DNA of 64,000 nt from Alkalispirillum mobile. Lineage in GTDB: Bacteria; Pseudomonadota; Gammaproteobacteria; Nitrococcales; Halorhodospiraceae. The notes below the pieces were generated by a model. The model searched no databases. It was not told the DNA's origin and saw only the letters and a program-made list of their open reading frames with translations. How positions within the stretch are numbered: position 1 is the first letter of the stretch; each line of letters starts with the position of its first letter. The position numbers and the translations under genes are program-made. Below are positions 19,998 to 28,814 of the stretch, one piece after another. The stretch spans positions 744,001 through 808,000 of the forward strand of contig NZ_RCDA01000001.1 of the NCBI RefSeq assembly GCF_003664325.1, in the 5' to 3' direction.

Positions 19998-20709
19998 ATT
20001 GAACGTCCATCGTCAGGCCCGCCCCACCCAGGACGCCTCGCCACTCCTCGTTCAGCCCCGCTGACAGTTCCAGGCGCTGCCCCGACCCGGGCAAGTTCAG
20101 TCGAAGCCCCATTGCCCTTAAAAGTAGTGAACCGGAACTGAACCGTTCCCGGAACAGCCGGTTGTGAGGCCCCTTGCCGTAGGTGGTATCCCCGATAATC
20201 GGGTGGCTGATGTGCTTCATGTGCCGCCGCAACTGGTGCTGCCGGCCGGTAACGGGCTTCAGTTCCACCAGCGCATAACGCGCCGTGGGGTGCGGGGCCA
20301 TCGGGATGGGTAGCTCTGTGGTGTCCAGCACCCGATATTCCGTGAGCGCGGCCTGCCGTTCGGAGCGCCCGGCTCGCCGCAGCGGGTGGTCAATAACGCC
20401 CGCCGCCTCCGGCCAGCCCCTGACTACAGCCAGATAGCGTTTTTCCACCTCGCGGTCCCGAAACTGCCGCCCAAGCGCTTGCGCGGTCTCCGGGTCCAAG
20501 GCAAACAGGACCAGGCCGGACGTCGGTGGGTCCAACCGATGCACGGGCCAGACCCACTGGCCGAGTTGATCACGCAGACGCTGTAGCAAGACATCTGCGT
20601 CAGGATGCTGGCGCGAGCGATGCACGGCCATACCGGCCGGCTTGTCCACCGCGACCAGATGCTCGTCCCGGTAGAGAATCCGCAACGGGGGGCTCACGCA
20701 CTCAGACAT
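19996..20709 (-). CDS. truC: tRNA pseudouridine-65 synthase TruC (RluA family)
   Basis: RluA-family pseudouridine synthase of 237 residues, most like TruC, which modifies U65 of some tRNAs. Matching blocks: ILYRDEHLVAVDKPAGMAVHRS, PTARYALVELKPVTGRQHQLRRH and HISHPIIGDTTYGKG. Catalytic Asp60 is in HRLDPPTSG. The family motif is normally HRLDRxTSG, so residue 61 is Pro in place of the strongly conserved Arg. It lies downstream of the DUF2818 gene on the same strand and converges on the porin. RluC/D-type extra domains are absent. Confidence 0.88.
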   Translation of the reverse strand: MSECVSPPLRILYRDEHLVAVDKPAGMAVHRSRQHPDADVLLQRLRDQLGQWVWPVHRLDPPTSGLVLFALDPETAQALGRQFRDREVEKRYLAVVRGWPEAAGVIDHPLRRAGRSERQAALTEYRVLDTTELPIPMAPHPTARYALVELKPVTGRQHQLRRHMKHISHPIIGDTTYGKGPHNRLFRERFSSGSLLLRAMGLRLNLPGSGQRLELSAGLNEEWRGVLGGAGLTMDVQ

Positions 20710-20784
20710 TGCAGGAAGAGGGTTTCAGGGAGGGGAAGAAGACTAGGAACAGCCCCCGCGCGACGGGCAGGGGCCATGGGTCAA

Positions 20785-21144
20785 TCAGGACCGGTCTTCG
20801 GCGGTTCGCAGCCGGTCGCTCCGCTTCTTCTGCCGGCGGAGGTGCTTCCGCAGGTCGTGCCGCCAGATAAAGCCGGGCAGCGCCGCGACTGCGAACAGGC
20901 ACAGCGTCGTAACGTAATACTCCCAGCCTTGGGGGTAGATCTCGCCGGTCGCGGCGTACTCAAGGCCGAACCCGACGCCGGTCATGACACCGTAGAACAA
21001 CCCCCATTCTGCAAAGCGAATCCATTCGCGCTTGCCCCGCGGCGGCTCGGGGGCCACCAGAAAGACCCGCTCGTTCAGCCAGGGCAGGTTTGCGAAAACG
21101 ACTGCAAGCAGGAAGATCAGGACTATCGCGCTATTTTCACCCAT
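20785..21144 (-). CDS. DUF2818 membrane protein linked to Complex I operon
   Basis: A 119-residue protein with three or four hydrophobic segments. The start MGENSAIVLIFLLAVVFANL and PWLNERVF match the DUF2818 family. The C terminus is strongly basic (RHDLRKHLRRQKKRSDRLR), presumably cytoplasmic. Its start overlaps the nuoN stop by 8 bases, so it is translated with nuoN. DUF2818 genes commonly follow nuoN in beta- and gammaproteobacteria, implying a Complex I-related role that has not been defined. Confidence 0.85.
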   Translation of the reverse strand: MGENSAIVLIFLLAVVFANLPWLNERVFLVAPEPPRGKREWIRFAEWGLFYGVMTGVGFGLEYAATGEIYPQGWEYYVTTLCLFAVAALPGFIWRHDLRKHLRRQKKRSDRLRTAEDRS

Positions 21145-22603
21145 AACTCACGCCAAAGGCGGCCATGCATGCCGAGATCAGGCTATCCGGAAAGATCCCA
21201 AGCAGCAGCACCGCAATACCATTTGCCACCAGCAGGCCCCGCATCGCCATGGACCCGCCCTGAGGCGCCTCCTCGGTCTCCGGCTTGTCGAAGTAGACGA
21301 ACTTCAACACACGCAGATAGTAGAAGGCACCGATAACGGCAAAGACTACCGCGAATACCGCCAGCCAGACCAGCCCGACATCCACTACCGACTTGAGCAC
21401 AAGCCACTTCGCGTAGAAGCCGACCGTGCCCGGAATGCCGGTCATGGAGAACATCAACAGCAACATGATCAGGGCCATAACCGGGCTGCGGTCGTTCAGC
21501 CCCTTGAAATCGCTGATATTCTCCGCTTCGAAGCCGCGGTGCGACAGGAGAATGATCAGGCCGAACGCCCCGGCGGACATCAGGCCGTAGGTGATGGCGT
21601 AGAACAGTGCCGCCGAATACCCTTCGGCCGTGCCGGCAATAAACCCGAGCAGGATGAAGCCCACGTGGGATGCGGTGGAATAGGCCAGCATCCGCTTGAT
21701 GTTCGTTTGCGCCAGCGCCGCCAGGTTACCGACCACCAGCGATGCGATAGCCAGCATGATGATCATTGGCTGCCATTGGTCGTGTACCGGGCCCAGCCCC
21801 TCACCCAGCAGGCGGATAAACAGCGCAACCGCCGCCACCTTAGGCGCCGTGCTGGCAAACAGGGCCACGGTCGCCGGGGCCCCCTGGTAGACGTCCGGCA
21901 TCCAGGTGTGGAACGGCACCGCACCGAACTTGAACGCCACACCCACGACCACCATGGTCATGCCGAGGATGAGCAGCCAGTCGTTGGCCCCCTGATCGCC
22001 GGCGTAGGCTGCGATCTCGGCCAGGTCCAGCGAGCCGGTGGCACCGTAAATGAGCGACATCCCGTAAAGCAGAATGCCCGAGGCGATCGCGCCCAGCACG
22101 AAGTACTTCATGCCCGCCTCGGTCGCCTGAAGATTGTCCCGGTTGAACGCCACCATGGCGTAGAGGGTCAAGGCCAGCAGTTCAAGGCCCAGATAGACCG
22201 TCAGCAGGTTGTGCGCCGAGGCGAGGATCATCATCCCGAGCAGAGAGAACAGCCCCAGGACGAAGTACTCGCCCTTGAGCAACCCTCGCTCTTCGAGATA
22301 ATCGCGGCAGTAGGCAAAGCTGAGGAAACCCAGCCCCGCGATGGCGGCCTTGAGGATGCCCGCCAGGCTATCCGAGACGTAGGTCCCGCTGAAAGTGACC
22401 GCAGGCTCTCCCCAGTGCGTCGTGATGGCCAGCACGCCGGCTACCACCAGCGTGAACTGGGTCAGCATGAAGGTCATCCCGCGCCGGTCGTCCTTGCTGT
22501 ACAGGTCGACGACCAGTACCACGCAGGCCATCAGCAGCATCCAGATCTCCGGCAGCGCCAGGGAAAAATCCGGCATCACGAAGTCCGGCGTATCGACGGT
22601 CAT
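21137..22603 (-). CDS. nuoN: NADH-quinone oxidoreductase subunit N
   Basis: Antiporter-like membrane subunit of Complex I, 488 residues, about 14 transmembrane helices, thought to carry one of the proton paths. Family landmarks: YLGLELLALTLYAMVAF (conserved Glu), KYFVLGAIASGILLYGMSLIYG, FKFGAVPFHTWMPDVYQGAP (conserved Lys) and KRMLAYSTASHVGFILLG. The ATG at 22603 follows GAGGATC. It overlaps DUF2818 by 8 bases; nuoM ends 80 bases upstream. Confidence 0.97.
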   Translation of the reverse strand: MTVDTPDFVMPDFSLALPEIWMLLMACVVLVVDLYSKDDRRGMTFMLTQFTLVVAGVLAITTHWGEPAVTFSGTYVSDSLAGILKAAIAGLGFLSFAYCRDYLEERGLLKGEYFVLGLFSLLGMMILASAHNLLTVYLGLELLALTLYAMVAFNRDNLQATEAGMKYFVLGAIASGILLYGMSLIYGATGSLDLAEIAAYAGDQGANDWLLILGMTMVVVGVAFKFGAVPFHTWMPDVYQGAPATVALFASTAPKVAAVALFIRLLGEGLGPVHDQWQPMIIMLAIASLVVGNLAALAQTNIKRMLAYSTASHVGFILLGFIAGTAEGYSAALFYAITYGLMSAGAFGLIILLSHRGFEAENISDFKGLNDRSPVMALIMLLLMFSMTGIPGTVGFYAKWLVLKSVVDVGLVWLAVFAVVFAVIGAFYYLRVLKFVYFDKPETEEAPQGGSMAMRGLLVANGIAVLLLGIFPDSLISACMAAFGVSYG

Positions 22604-22683
22604 AGCAGATCCTCAGCAACTGGCCACATCAACGCGGCCGCTCATTCCCGTGTCAGATTCGTAGTTTCTCGTCAGGTACCGGG

Positions 22684-24189
22684 TCAGACGCCCGTCACCT
22701 GCTGCAACAGATTCAGCAGGCTGGGCTCCATCACCTCGACCAGGGGCGCTGGCCAGAGCCCGATCCAGAGCACCATGACCGCGAGCAGCCCCAGCACCAA
22801 GACCTCGCGGCGGTTAACGTCCTCGAGCTTCGCCACGTTGTCGTTGGCCACCTCGCCGAACACGACCCGCTTGACCATCCAGAGCGAGTACGCCGCGCCC
22901 AAGATCAGCGTGGTGCCGGCCACGAAGGCGTACCAGAAGTTCGCCTGGAACGCGGCCAGGATGACCATGAATTCGCCCACAAACCCGGAGGTACCCGGCA
23001 GCCCGGCGTTGGCCATGGCAAACAGCACGAAGAAGGCACCGAACCAGGGCATGGTATTGATCACGCCGCCGTAATCGGCGATTTGCCGGGAGTGCATGCG
23101 GTCATAAAGCACGCCCACGCAAAGGAACATCGCCGCAGAGATGAACCCGTGGGAGATCATCTGCACCATGCCCCCCTGGAGCGCCAGAAGGCCGCCGTCC
23201 TCGCCCCCGCCGTTGGCGACGATCTGGAAGATGAGGAAGAACCCTAGCGTCACAAAACCCATGTGGGCGATGGATGAGTAGGCGATCAGCTTCTTCATGT
23301 CCTTCTGGACCATGGCGACCAGCCCGATGTAGGCCACCGCCACCAGGGACATGAGGATGATCAGCCAGTCGAGCGTCATGCTCGCTTCCGGCGTGATGGG
23401 CAGCGAGAAGCGCAGGAAGCCGTAGCCCCCGATCTTCAGCATGATGGCCGCCAGGATCACCGAGCCGCCGGTGGGCGCCTCCACGTGGGCGTCCGGCAGC
23501 CACGTGTGCACTGGCCACATGGGCACCTTCACGGCGAACGCACCCAGGAAGGCGAGGAAGATCAGCACCTGCGCGGTCAACCCCAGGTCAAGCCCGTGCA
23601 TGTCCAGGATGCCGAAGCTACCGGCCTGCAGGCGCAGGTAGATCACCGCCACCAACATCAGCACCGAGCCGAGGAAGGTGTAGAGGAAGAACTTGATGGT
23701 GGCGTAGATACGGTTTGCCCCACCCCAGATGCCGATGATCAGGAACATCGGCACCAGCATTGCCTCGAAGAAGACGTAGAACAGGATGGCATCAAGGGCG
23801 GAGAAAACGCCCACCATGATGCCCTCCATGATCAGGAACGCGGCCAGGTACTGAGAGGGCTTGTACTGGATGACCTCCCACCCGGCAATGACCACCAGCA
23901 CCGTGCAGAAGGTGGTCAGGATAATGAGCGGCATGGAGATGCCATCCACCCCCAGGTGGTAATACACGCCAAGGGCGGCCACCCACTCGCGGTGCTCCAC
24001 GAACTGCATCTCGTGGGTGCCGGCATCGAAGCCGAACCATAGGGGCAGGCTGGCCAAGAAGGTCACCAGCGCGACACCCAGAGCCGTCCAGCGGACCCGA
24101 TCGGGCGCACTGTCCCCCAGGACCATCACCGCTACCCCACCGAGAATGGGTAGCCAGATCAGCAGACTCAGCAACCAACCGTCAAACAT
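22684..24189 (-). CDS. nuoM: NADH-quinone oxidoreductase subunit M
   Basis: Antiporter-like proton-translocating subunit of Complex I, 501 residues, about 14 helices. Conserved membrane charges are in place: FFEAMLVPMFLIIGIWGG (Glu in helix 5), FAVKVPMWPVHTWLPDAHVEAPT (Lys in helix 7) and KKLIAYSSIAHMGFVTLG (Lys in helix 8). The later MISHGFISAAMFLCVGVLYDR segment is also typical. It follows nuoL by 63 bases. Confidence 0.97.
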   Translation of the reverse strand: MFDGWLLSLLIWLPILGGVAVMVLGDSAPDRVRWTALGVALVTFLASLPLWFGFDAGTHEMQFVEHREWVAALGVYYHLGVDGISMPLIILTTFCTVLVVIAGWEVIQYKPSQYLAAFLIMEGIMVGVFSALDAILFYVFFEAMLVPMFLIIGIWGGANRIYATIKFFLYTFLGSVLMLVAVIYLRLQAGSFGILDMHGLDLGLTAQVLIFLAFLGAFAVKVPMWPVHTWLPDAHVEAPTGGSVILAAIMLKIGGYGFLRFSLPITPEASMTLDWLIILMSLVAVAYIGLVAMVQKDMKKLIAYSSIAHMGFVTLGFFLIFQIVANGGGEDGGLLALQGGMVQMISHGFISAAMFLCVGVLYDRMHSRQIADYGGVINTMPWFGAFFVLFAMANAGLPGTSGFVGEFMVILAAFQANFWYAFVAGTTLILGAAYSLWMVKRVVFGEVANDNVAKLEDVNRREVLVLGLLAVMVLWIGLWPAPLVEVMEPSLLNLLQQVTGV

Positions 24190-24252
24190 CCGCTATTTCC
24201 TTAACCAAATCAAAGTCCGCGAGACGGATTCCTACCAGGCGCTCGCCCCAAC

Positions 24253-26220
24253 TCAGAACATCTGGCTCCCGAGGAACCAGCCGATGAGCACCAGCAGGCC
24301 GATAATCATGATGAACGCGTAGTGGTACAGGTACCCGCTCTGCAGGTGACGGACCCGGGCGCCGATTCGCCCAATCAGGTTCGCCGTACCGTTCACCAGC
24401 GCGCCGTCGATGAAGCTACGGTCGCCCCCTTGCCAGAGCGCGTTACCCAGGCCCCGACCACCGCCGGCAATGTACTTGATGTACAGGTCGTCGAAGCCGT
24501 ACTTGTTCTCAAGCACCCGGATCGGCACCCGGAACACCCGGTTTACCGCCGGCAACAGGTCCGGCCGCTTCATGTAGAAGAACCAGGCGGTGACCACACC
24601 CGCCGCGGCCAGGTAAACCGGCGGCGCCGCGAAGCCGTGCAGCAACAGCGCCATTGCCGAGCCGTAGCTGGCGCCGACGGCTGCCAGGACATCATTACCC
24701 TCCGCCACGTGGATGGCCGGGCCGAAGAAGTCCCCGAATAGCATCGGCGTAACCGTATAGGCACCGATCAATACCGAGGGCACGGCCAGCAGCAGCAGCG
24801 GTACGGTGACCACCCGCGGGCTTTCGTGCAGGTGGGATCGGGTGTGATCGTCCATCCGCTCCTCGCCGTGGAAGACCAGGAAGAAGAGCCGGAAGCTGTA
24901 CAGCGCCGTGACGAACACGCCAAGCATTACGCAGAGGTACGCGAAGGTCGCACCGGCCCGTTCGGACTCCCCGACGGCAAGTATGATCCCATCCTTGGAG
25001 AAGTAGCCCGAAAAGCCCGGGAAGCCGATCAGCGCCAGCGTGCCCAACAGCATCGTCCAGTAGGTGATGGGCATGTACTTTTTCAGGCCGCCCATCTGGC
25101 GCATGTCCTGCACGTGGTGCATCGCGATGATCACGGAGCCCGCGCCCAGGAAGAGCAACGCCTTGAAGAAGGCGTGGGTCATGAGGTGGAACACGCCCGC
25201 GGCGTACGCAGACACGCCGAGCGCGACCACCATGTAGCCCAGCTGCGAGAGCGTCGAGTAGGCCACCACCCGCTTGATGTCGTTCTGAACCAGGCCGACC
25301 AGCCCAAGGAACAGCGCTGTTACGGCGCCGATCACCAGCACGAAGGAGAGCGCCACTTCGGACAGCTCGAACAGGGGCGACATCCGGGCAACCAGGAAGA
25401 TACCGGCCGTCACCATGGTGGCCGCGTGGATCAGCGCAGAGATCGGGGTCGGACCCTCCATGGAATCGGGCAGCCAGACGTGCAGCGGGACCTGGGCCGA
25501 CTTACCCATGGCACCGATAAACAGCAGGATGCAGGCCACCGTCAGCACCGACCACTCCGCGGTGCCGAAGATCGACAGTGTCAGCCCGGCGTTCTCCTCG
25601 GCGGCCGCGAACGCCTCCTGGTAGTCCAGCGTCCCGAAGTAAAACACGATCAGCGCGATACCGAGCAGGAAGCCGAAGTCGCCGACGCGGTTGACCAGGA
25701 ACGCCTTCAGGTTGGCGAAGATCGCGGTATCGCGCTTGTACCAGAAGCCGATCAGCAGGTAGGAGACCAGGCCCACGGCCTCCCAGCCGAAGAACAATTG
25801 CAGGAAGTTGTTCGCCATCACCAGCATGAGCATGGCGAAAGTGAACAGCGAGATATAGGAGAAGAAGCGCTGGTAGCCGTCGTCGTCGTGCATATAGCCG
25901 ATGGTGTAGATGTGCACCATCAGCGAGACGAAGGTCACCACGGTCATCATTACCGCGGTCAGGCGGTCGACCAGGAACCCGACCTCCATCTGCAGGCCGC
26001 CAACCACGGCCCAGGTGTAGACAGTCTCGTTGTAGACCTGGGCGGCACCCCAGACCTGGTCATACAACACCACCGCGGACAGCACGAATGACGCGCCCAC
26101 GCCCAGGATGGTCACCCAGTGGGAGGCAGCGCGACCGATCTGGCGGCCGAAGAACCCGGCGATAATCGCTGCGAGCAGCGGAATGAGCGGAATGGCGAGA
26201 TATATCGTTTCCATGAACAT
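24253..26220 (-). CDS. nuoL: NADH-quinone oxidoreductase subunit L
   Basis: Largest antiporter-like subunit of Complex I, 655 residues. It has the 14-helix core plus the long lateral helix and final anchor at the C terminus that connects to NuoM/N. Visible motifs: FFGWEAVGLVSYLLIGFWY, AQVPLHVWLPDSMEGPTPISA and KRVVAYSTLSQLGYMVVALG. Its ATG at 26220 overlaps the nuoK stop codon (TGATG); a second ATG two codons later (26214) is an alternative start. Confidence 0.97.
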   Translation of the reverse strand: MFMETIYLAIPLIPLLAAIIAGFFGRQIGRAASHWVTILGVGASFVLSAVVLYDQVWGAAQVYNETVYTWAVVGGLQMEVGFLVDRLTAVMMTVVTFVSLMVHIYTIGYMHDDDGYQRFFSYISLFTFAMLMLVMANNFLQLFFGWEAVGLVSYLLIGFWYKRDTAIFANLKAFLVNRVGDFGFLLGIALIVFYFGTLDYQEAFAAAEENAGLTLSIFGTAEWSVLTVACILLFIGAMGKSAQVPLHVWLPDSMEGPTPISALIHAATMVTAGIFLVARMSPLFELSEVALSFVLVIGAVTALFLGLVGLVQNDIKRVVAYSTLSQLGYMVVALGVSAYAAGVFHLMTHAFFKALLFLGAGSVIIAMHHVQDMRQMGGLKKYMPITYWTMLLGTLALIGFPGFSGYFSKDGIILAVGESERAGATFAYLCVMLGVFVTALYSFRLFFLVFHGEERMDDHTRSHLHESPRVVTVPLLLLAVPSVLIGAYTVTPMLFGDFFGPAIHVAEGNDVLAAVGASYGSAMALLLHGFAAPPVYLAAAGVVTAWFFYMKRPDLLPAVNRVFRVPIRVLENKYGFDDLYIKYIAGGGRGLGNALWQGGDRSFIDGALVNGTANLIGRIGARVRHLQSGYLYHYAFIMIIGLLVLIGWFLGSQMF

Positions 26221-26525
26221 CAGCCCTTCATGCTGTCCAGATCGCCGACGTTGATGGAGCCCCGATTACGGAACAGCGCCACCACGATGGCCAGGCCAAT
26301 AGCGGCTTCCGCCGCCGCGACGGTGAGGATGAAGAACACGAAGATCTGCCCGGCAAAGTCCTGCAGATAAGCCGAAAAGGCGATGAAGTTCATGTTCACC
26401 GCGAGCAGGATCAGCTCGAGGCACATGAGCAGCACGATCAGGTTCTTCCGGTTAATGAAGATCCCAGCCACGCCCAGGGAGAACAGCAGTGCCCCCAGAA
26501 CCAGATAGTCGGCAAGTCCAATCAT
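26220..26525 (-). CDS. nuoK: NADH-quinone oxidoreductase subunit K
   Basis: Small three-helix membrane subunit of Complex I, 101 residues (standard length). It contains the two buried acidic residues of the family, in [19 protein letters not shown] and [17 protein letters not shown]. These glutamates line the central proton axis. It overlaps nuoL by one base and follows nuoJ by 43 bases. Confidence 0.97.
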   Translation of the reverse strand: MIGLADYLVLGALLFSLGVAGIFINRKNLIVLLMCLELILLAVNMNFIAFSAYLQDFAGQIFVFFILTVAAAEAAIGLAIVVALFRNRGSINVGDLDSMKG

Positions 26526-26568
26526 GATTGTTCGCTTACTCCGACGCGTTGTTTCCCCTTGCGGGGGC

Positions 26569-27165
26569 TCATTCCCGCCCCTCGGACTTCATGCTGACCA
26601 GGCGGACCCGGTCCTCACGGCGTACGTGCACCTGCTTCCCTACGTCCTGATGCTTGGTGCCCTCCCGGCGGCGGAGGGTGAGCACGATTGCCGCGATGAT
26701 CGCCACCAACAGAATCACCGCGGCAATCTCGAAGGGATAGACATAGTGGGTGTAGAGCAACTGCCCGATGCCGCGGATGTTGTTCACGTCCGCGGGCACC
26801 TCTGGGACCACGCCCCCACCGATGCCGGTATGGCCGGAGAGCAGCACGATACCGAGTTGGAGCGCCATCAGGACCGCCACTAGCGCACCGGCCGGCAGGT
26901 AGCGGGTGAACCCTTCGCTGTGAATGCTGCGTCCGATATCGAGCATCATCACCACGAACAGGAACAACACCATCACCGCGCCGACGTAGACCACCACCAG
27001 AGCGATCCCGAGAAACTCGGCGCCCGCCATCACCCAGAGGATGGCGCTGTTGAAGAAGGCCAGCACCAGGAACAACGCGCAATGAACCGGGTTGCGTGCG
27101 GTGATGACCATGGTCGCGGCGAAAAGCAGTATCGCCGCGAAAATGTAAAAAATGACCTGCTCCAT
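26569..27165 (-). CDS. nuoJ: NADH-quinone oxidoreductase subunit J
   Basis: Five-helix membrane subunit of Complex I, 198 residues. Conserved region [19 protein letters not shown] and the helix-3 stretch [17 protein letters not shown], which contains the pi-bulge area important for coupling, are present. The C-terminal tail is cytoplasmic and basic. It lies 95 bases after nuoI, one of the longer spacers in the operon. Confidence 0.96.
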   Translation of the reverse strand: MEQVIFYIFAAILLFAATMVITARNPVHCALFLVLAFFNSAILWVMAGAEFLGIALVVVYVGAVMVLFLFVVMMLDIGRSIHSEGFTRYLPAGALVAVLMALQLGIVLLSGHTGIGGGVVPEVPADVNNIRGIGQLLYTHYVYPFEIAAVILLVAIIAAIVLTLRRREGTKHQDVGKQVHVRREDRVRLVSMKSEGRE

Positions 27166-27260
27166 GGGTGTGTCCCCAATGCCTGTGCTTGGATGCCTGC
27201 TGCCGTGCGGGTCAGGGGCACGGCAGGCCGAATCGGATTATCGTTATCTTCCGCCGCCGA

Positions 27261-27752
27261 TTAGCGGTACGGAGCGTCAGCGGCACGGTCGGCCGCGATC
27301 TGCGCCTCGTACTTGTCGCCGTTGGCCAGCAGTCGCGCCTTGTCGAAGACCCGCTCTTCACGGTTCTCCATGTGGTACTCGTGCACGCTGGTCTCCACGA
27401 TGGAGTCCACCGGGCAGGACTCCTCGCAGAACCCGCAGTAGATGCACTTGAACATGTCGATCTCGTAGCGGGTCGTGCGCCGCGTGCCGTCGCTCTCCCG
27501 CGGCCCGGCGTCGATGGTGATGGCCAGGGCGGGGCAAACGGCTTCACACAATTTGCAGGCGATGCAGCGCTCCTCACCGTTCGGGTAGCGACGCAGGGCG
27601 TGCATCCCGCGGAAACGCGGGGACTTCGGCGTCTTCTCCTCCGGGTACTCCAGAGTGACACTCCGGCGCAGAAAATGCTTTCCGGTAAGCTGCAGCCCGC
27701 GCAGCAGCTCGACCAGAAGGAAACTCTTGACGTAATCCCTGACGGCAGACAT
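27261..27752 (-). CDS. nuoI: NADH-quinone oxidoreductase subunit I (two [4Fe-4S])
   Basis: Ferredoxin-like subunit relaying electrons in the Complex I peripheral arm. 163 residues from the ATG at 27752, which follows AGGAGACGCC. The open frame runs 32 codons further upstream into nuoH and is not used. Two CxxCxxCxxxCP motifs are intact: [12 protein letters not shown] and [12 protein letters not shown]. The short N-terminal amphipathic part anchors it to the membrane arm. It lies 11 bases after nuoH. Confidence 0.97.
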   Translation of the reverse strand: MSAVRDYVKSFLLVELLRGLQLTGKHFLRRSVTLEYPEEKTPKSPRFRGMHALRRYPNGEERCIACKLCEAVCPALAITIDAGPRESDGTRRTTRYEIDMFKCIYCGFCEESCPVDSIVETSVHEYHMENREERVFDKARLLANGDKYEAQIAADRAADAPYR

Positions 27753-27763
27753 GGCGTCTCCTA

Positions 27764-28783
27764 TTAGAACCAGGGCCCGAAGCCGGTGACGATGAAGATG
27801 GTCAGCACGATCAGCCAAACCACGGTGACCGGGATCAGCACCTTCCACCCCAGCCGCATGATCTGGTCATAGCGGTACCGGGGGAAGGTCGCACGGAACC
27901 AGAGATAGCAGAAGATGAAGAAACAGGTTTTCAGCAGGAACCAGACAATGCCGGGCACCCAGTCGAACATCGGGCCCAGCAGCGGCCAGCCGTGGAACGG
28001 CGAATACCAGCCCCCGAGGAACATCACGGCCGCAATGGCCGAGATGAGGATCATGTTGGCGTATTCAGCCAGGAAGAAGACCGCGAAGGACGTCCCCGAG
28101 TACTCGACGTGGAAGCCGGCCACGATCTCGGATTCACCCTCGGCCACGTCGAAGGGTGCGCGGTTGGTCTCCGCGACACCGGAGATCCAGTAGACGAGGA
28201 ACAGGGGCAGCAGGGGCAGCCAGAACCAGCTGAAAATCCCCCCCTCTTGGGCGGTGATGATCTGGCCAAGGTTCATCGATCCGGCGGCCATCAGCACGCC
28301 CACCAGCGCAAACCCCATGGCGATCTCGTAAGAGACCACCTGCGCCGACGCCCGCAGCGTCCCCAACAGCGCGTATTTGGAGTTGGACGCCCAGCCCGCG
28401 ATGATGATGCCGTAAACACCGAGGGAGGTCATGGCAAGGACGTAGAGCAGGCCGGCGTTGATATCGGCGATCACCCACCCTTCGGCCACCGGGATGACGG
28501 CCCATGCCGCCAGCGCCGGCATGATGGCCAGCAGCGGCGCGACCACGAACAGCACCCGGTTGGCGTTCGACGGAATACTGATCTCCTTCATGATCAGCTT
28601 CAGTGCGTCCGCGAACGGCTGCAGCAGGCCCTGGTAACCAACGCGGTTGGGCCCGCGACGGTCCTGCATCGCGCCAATGACCCTGCGCTCGGCATAGGTC
28701 AGGTATGCCACTGCAAGAAACAGCGGCACCACCAGCGCCACGATCTTGAGCGTTATCCAGAATAGTTCTGTGAAAACCGCCAT
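27764..28783 (-). CDS. nuoH: NADH-quinone oxidoreductase subunit H
   Basis: Membrane subunit next to the quinone site, 339 residues, eight helices. Typical signatures: [21 protein letters not shown] near residue 30-50, then [24 protein letters not shown] and [24 protein letters not shown]. These contain the conserved Glu and Arg residues of the E-channel. It follows nuoG by 31 bases. Confidence 0.97.
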   Translation of the reverse strand: MAVFTELFWITLKIVALVVPLFLAVAYLTYAERRVIGAMQDRRGPNRVGYQGLLQPFADALKLIMKEISIPSNANRVLFVVAPLLAIMPALAAWAVIPVAEGWVIADINAGLLYVLAMTSLGVYGIIIAGWASNSKYALLGTLRASAQVVSYEIAMGFALVGVLMAAGSMNLGQIITAQEGGIFSWFWLPLLPLFLVYWISGVAETNRAPFDVAEGESEIVAGFHVEYSGTSFAVFFLAEYANMILISAIAAVMFLGGWYSPFHGWPLLGPMFDWVPGIVWFLLKTCFFIFCYLWFRATFPRYRYDQIMRLGWKVLIPVTVVWLIVLTIFIVTGFGPWF

Positions 28784-28814
28784 GCGATTACGCTTCCCGT
28801 AGCCCCTGGCCGGC

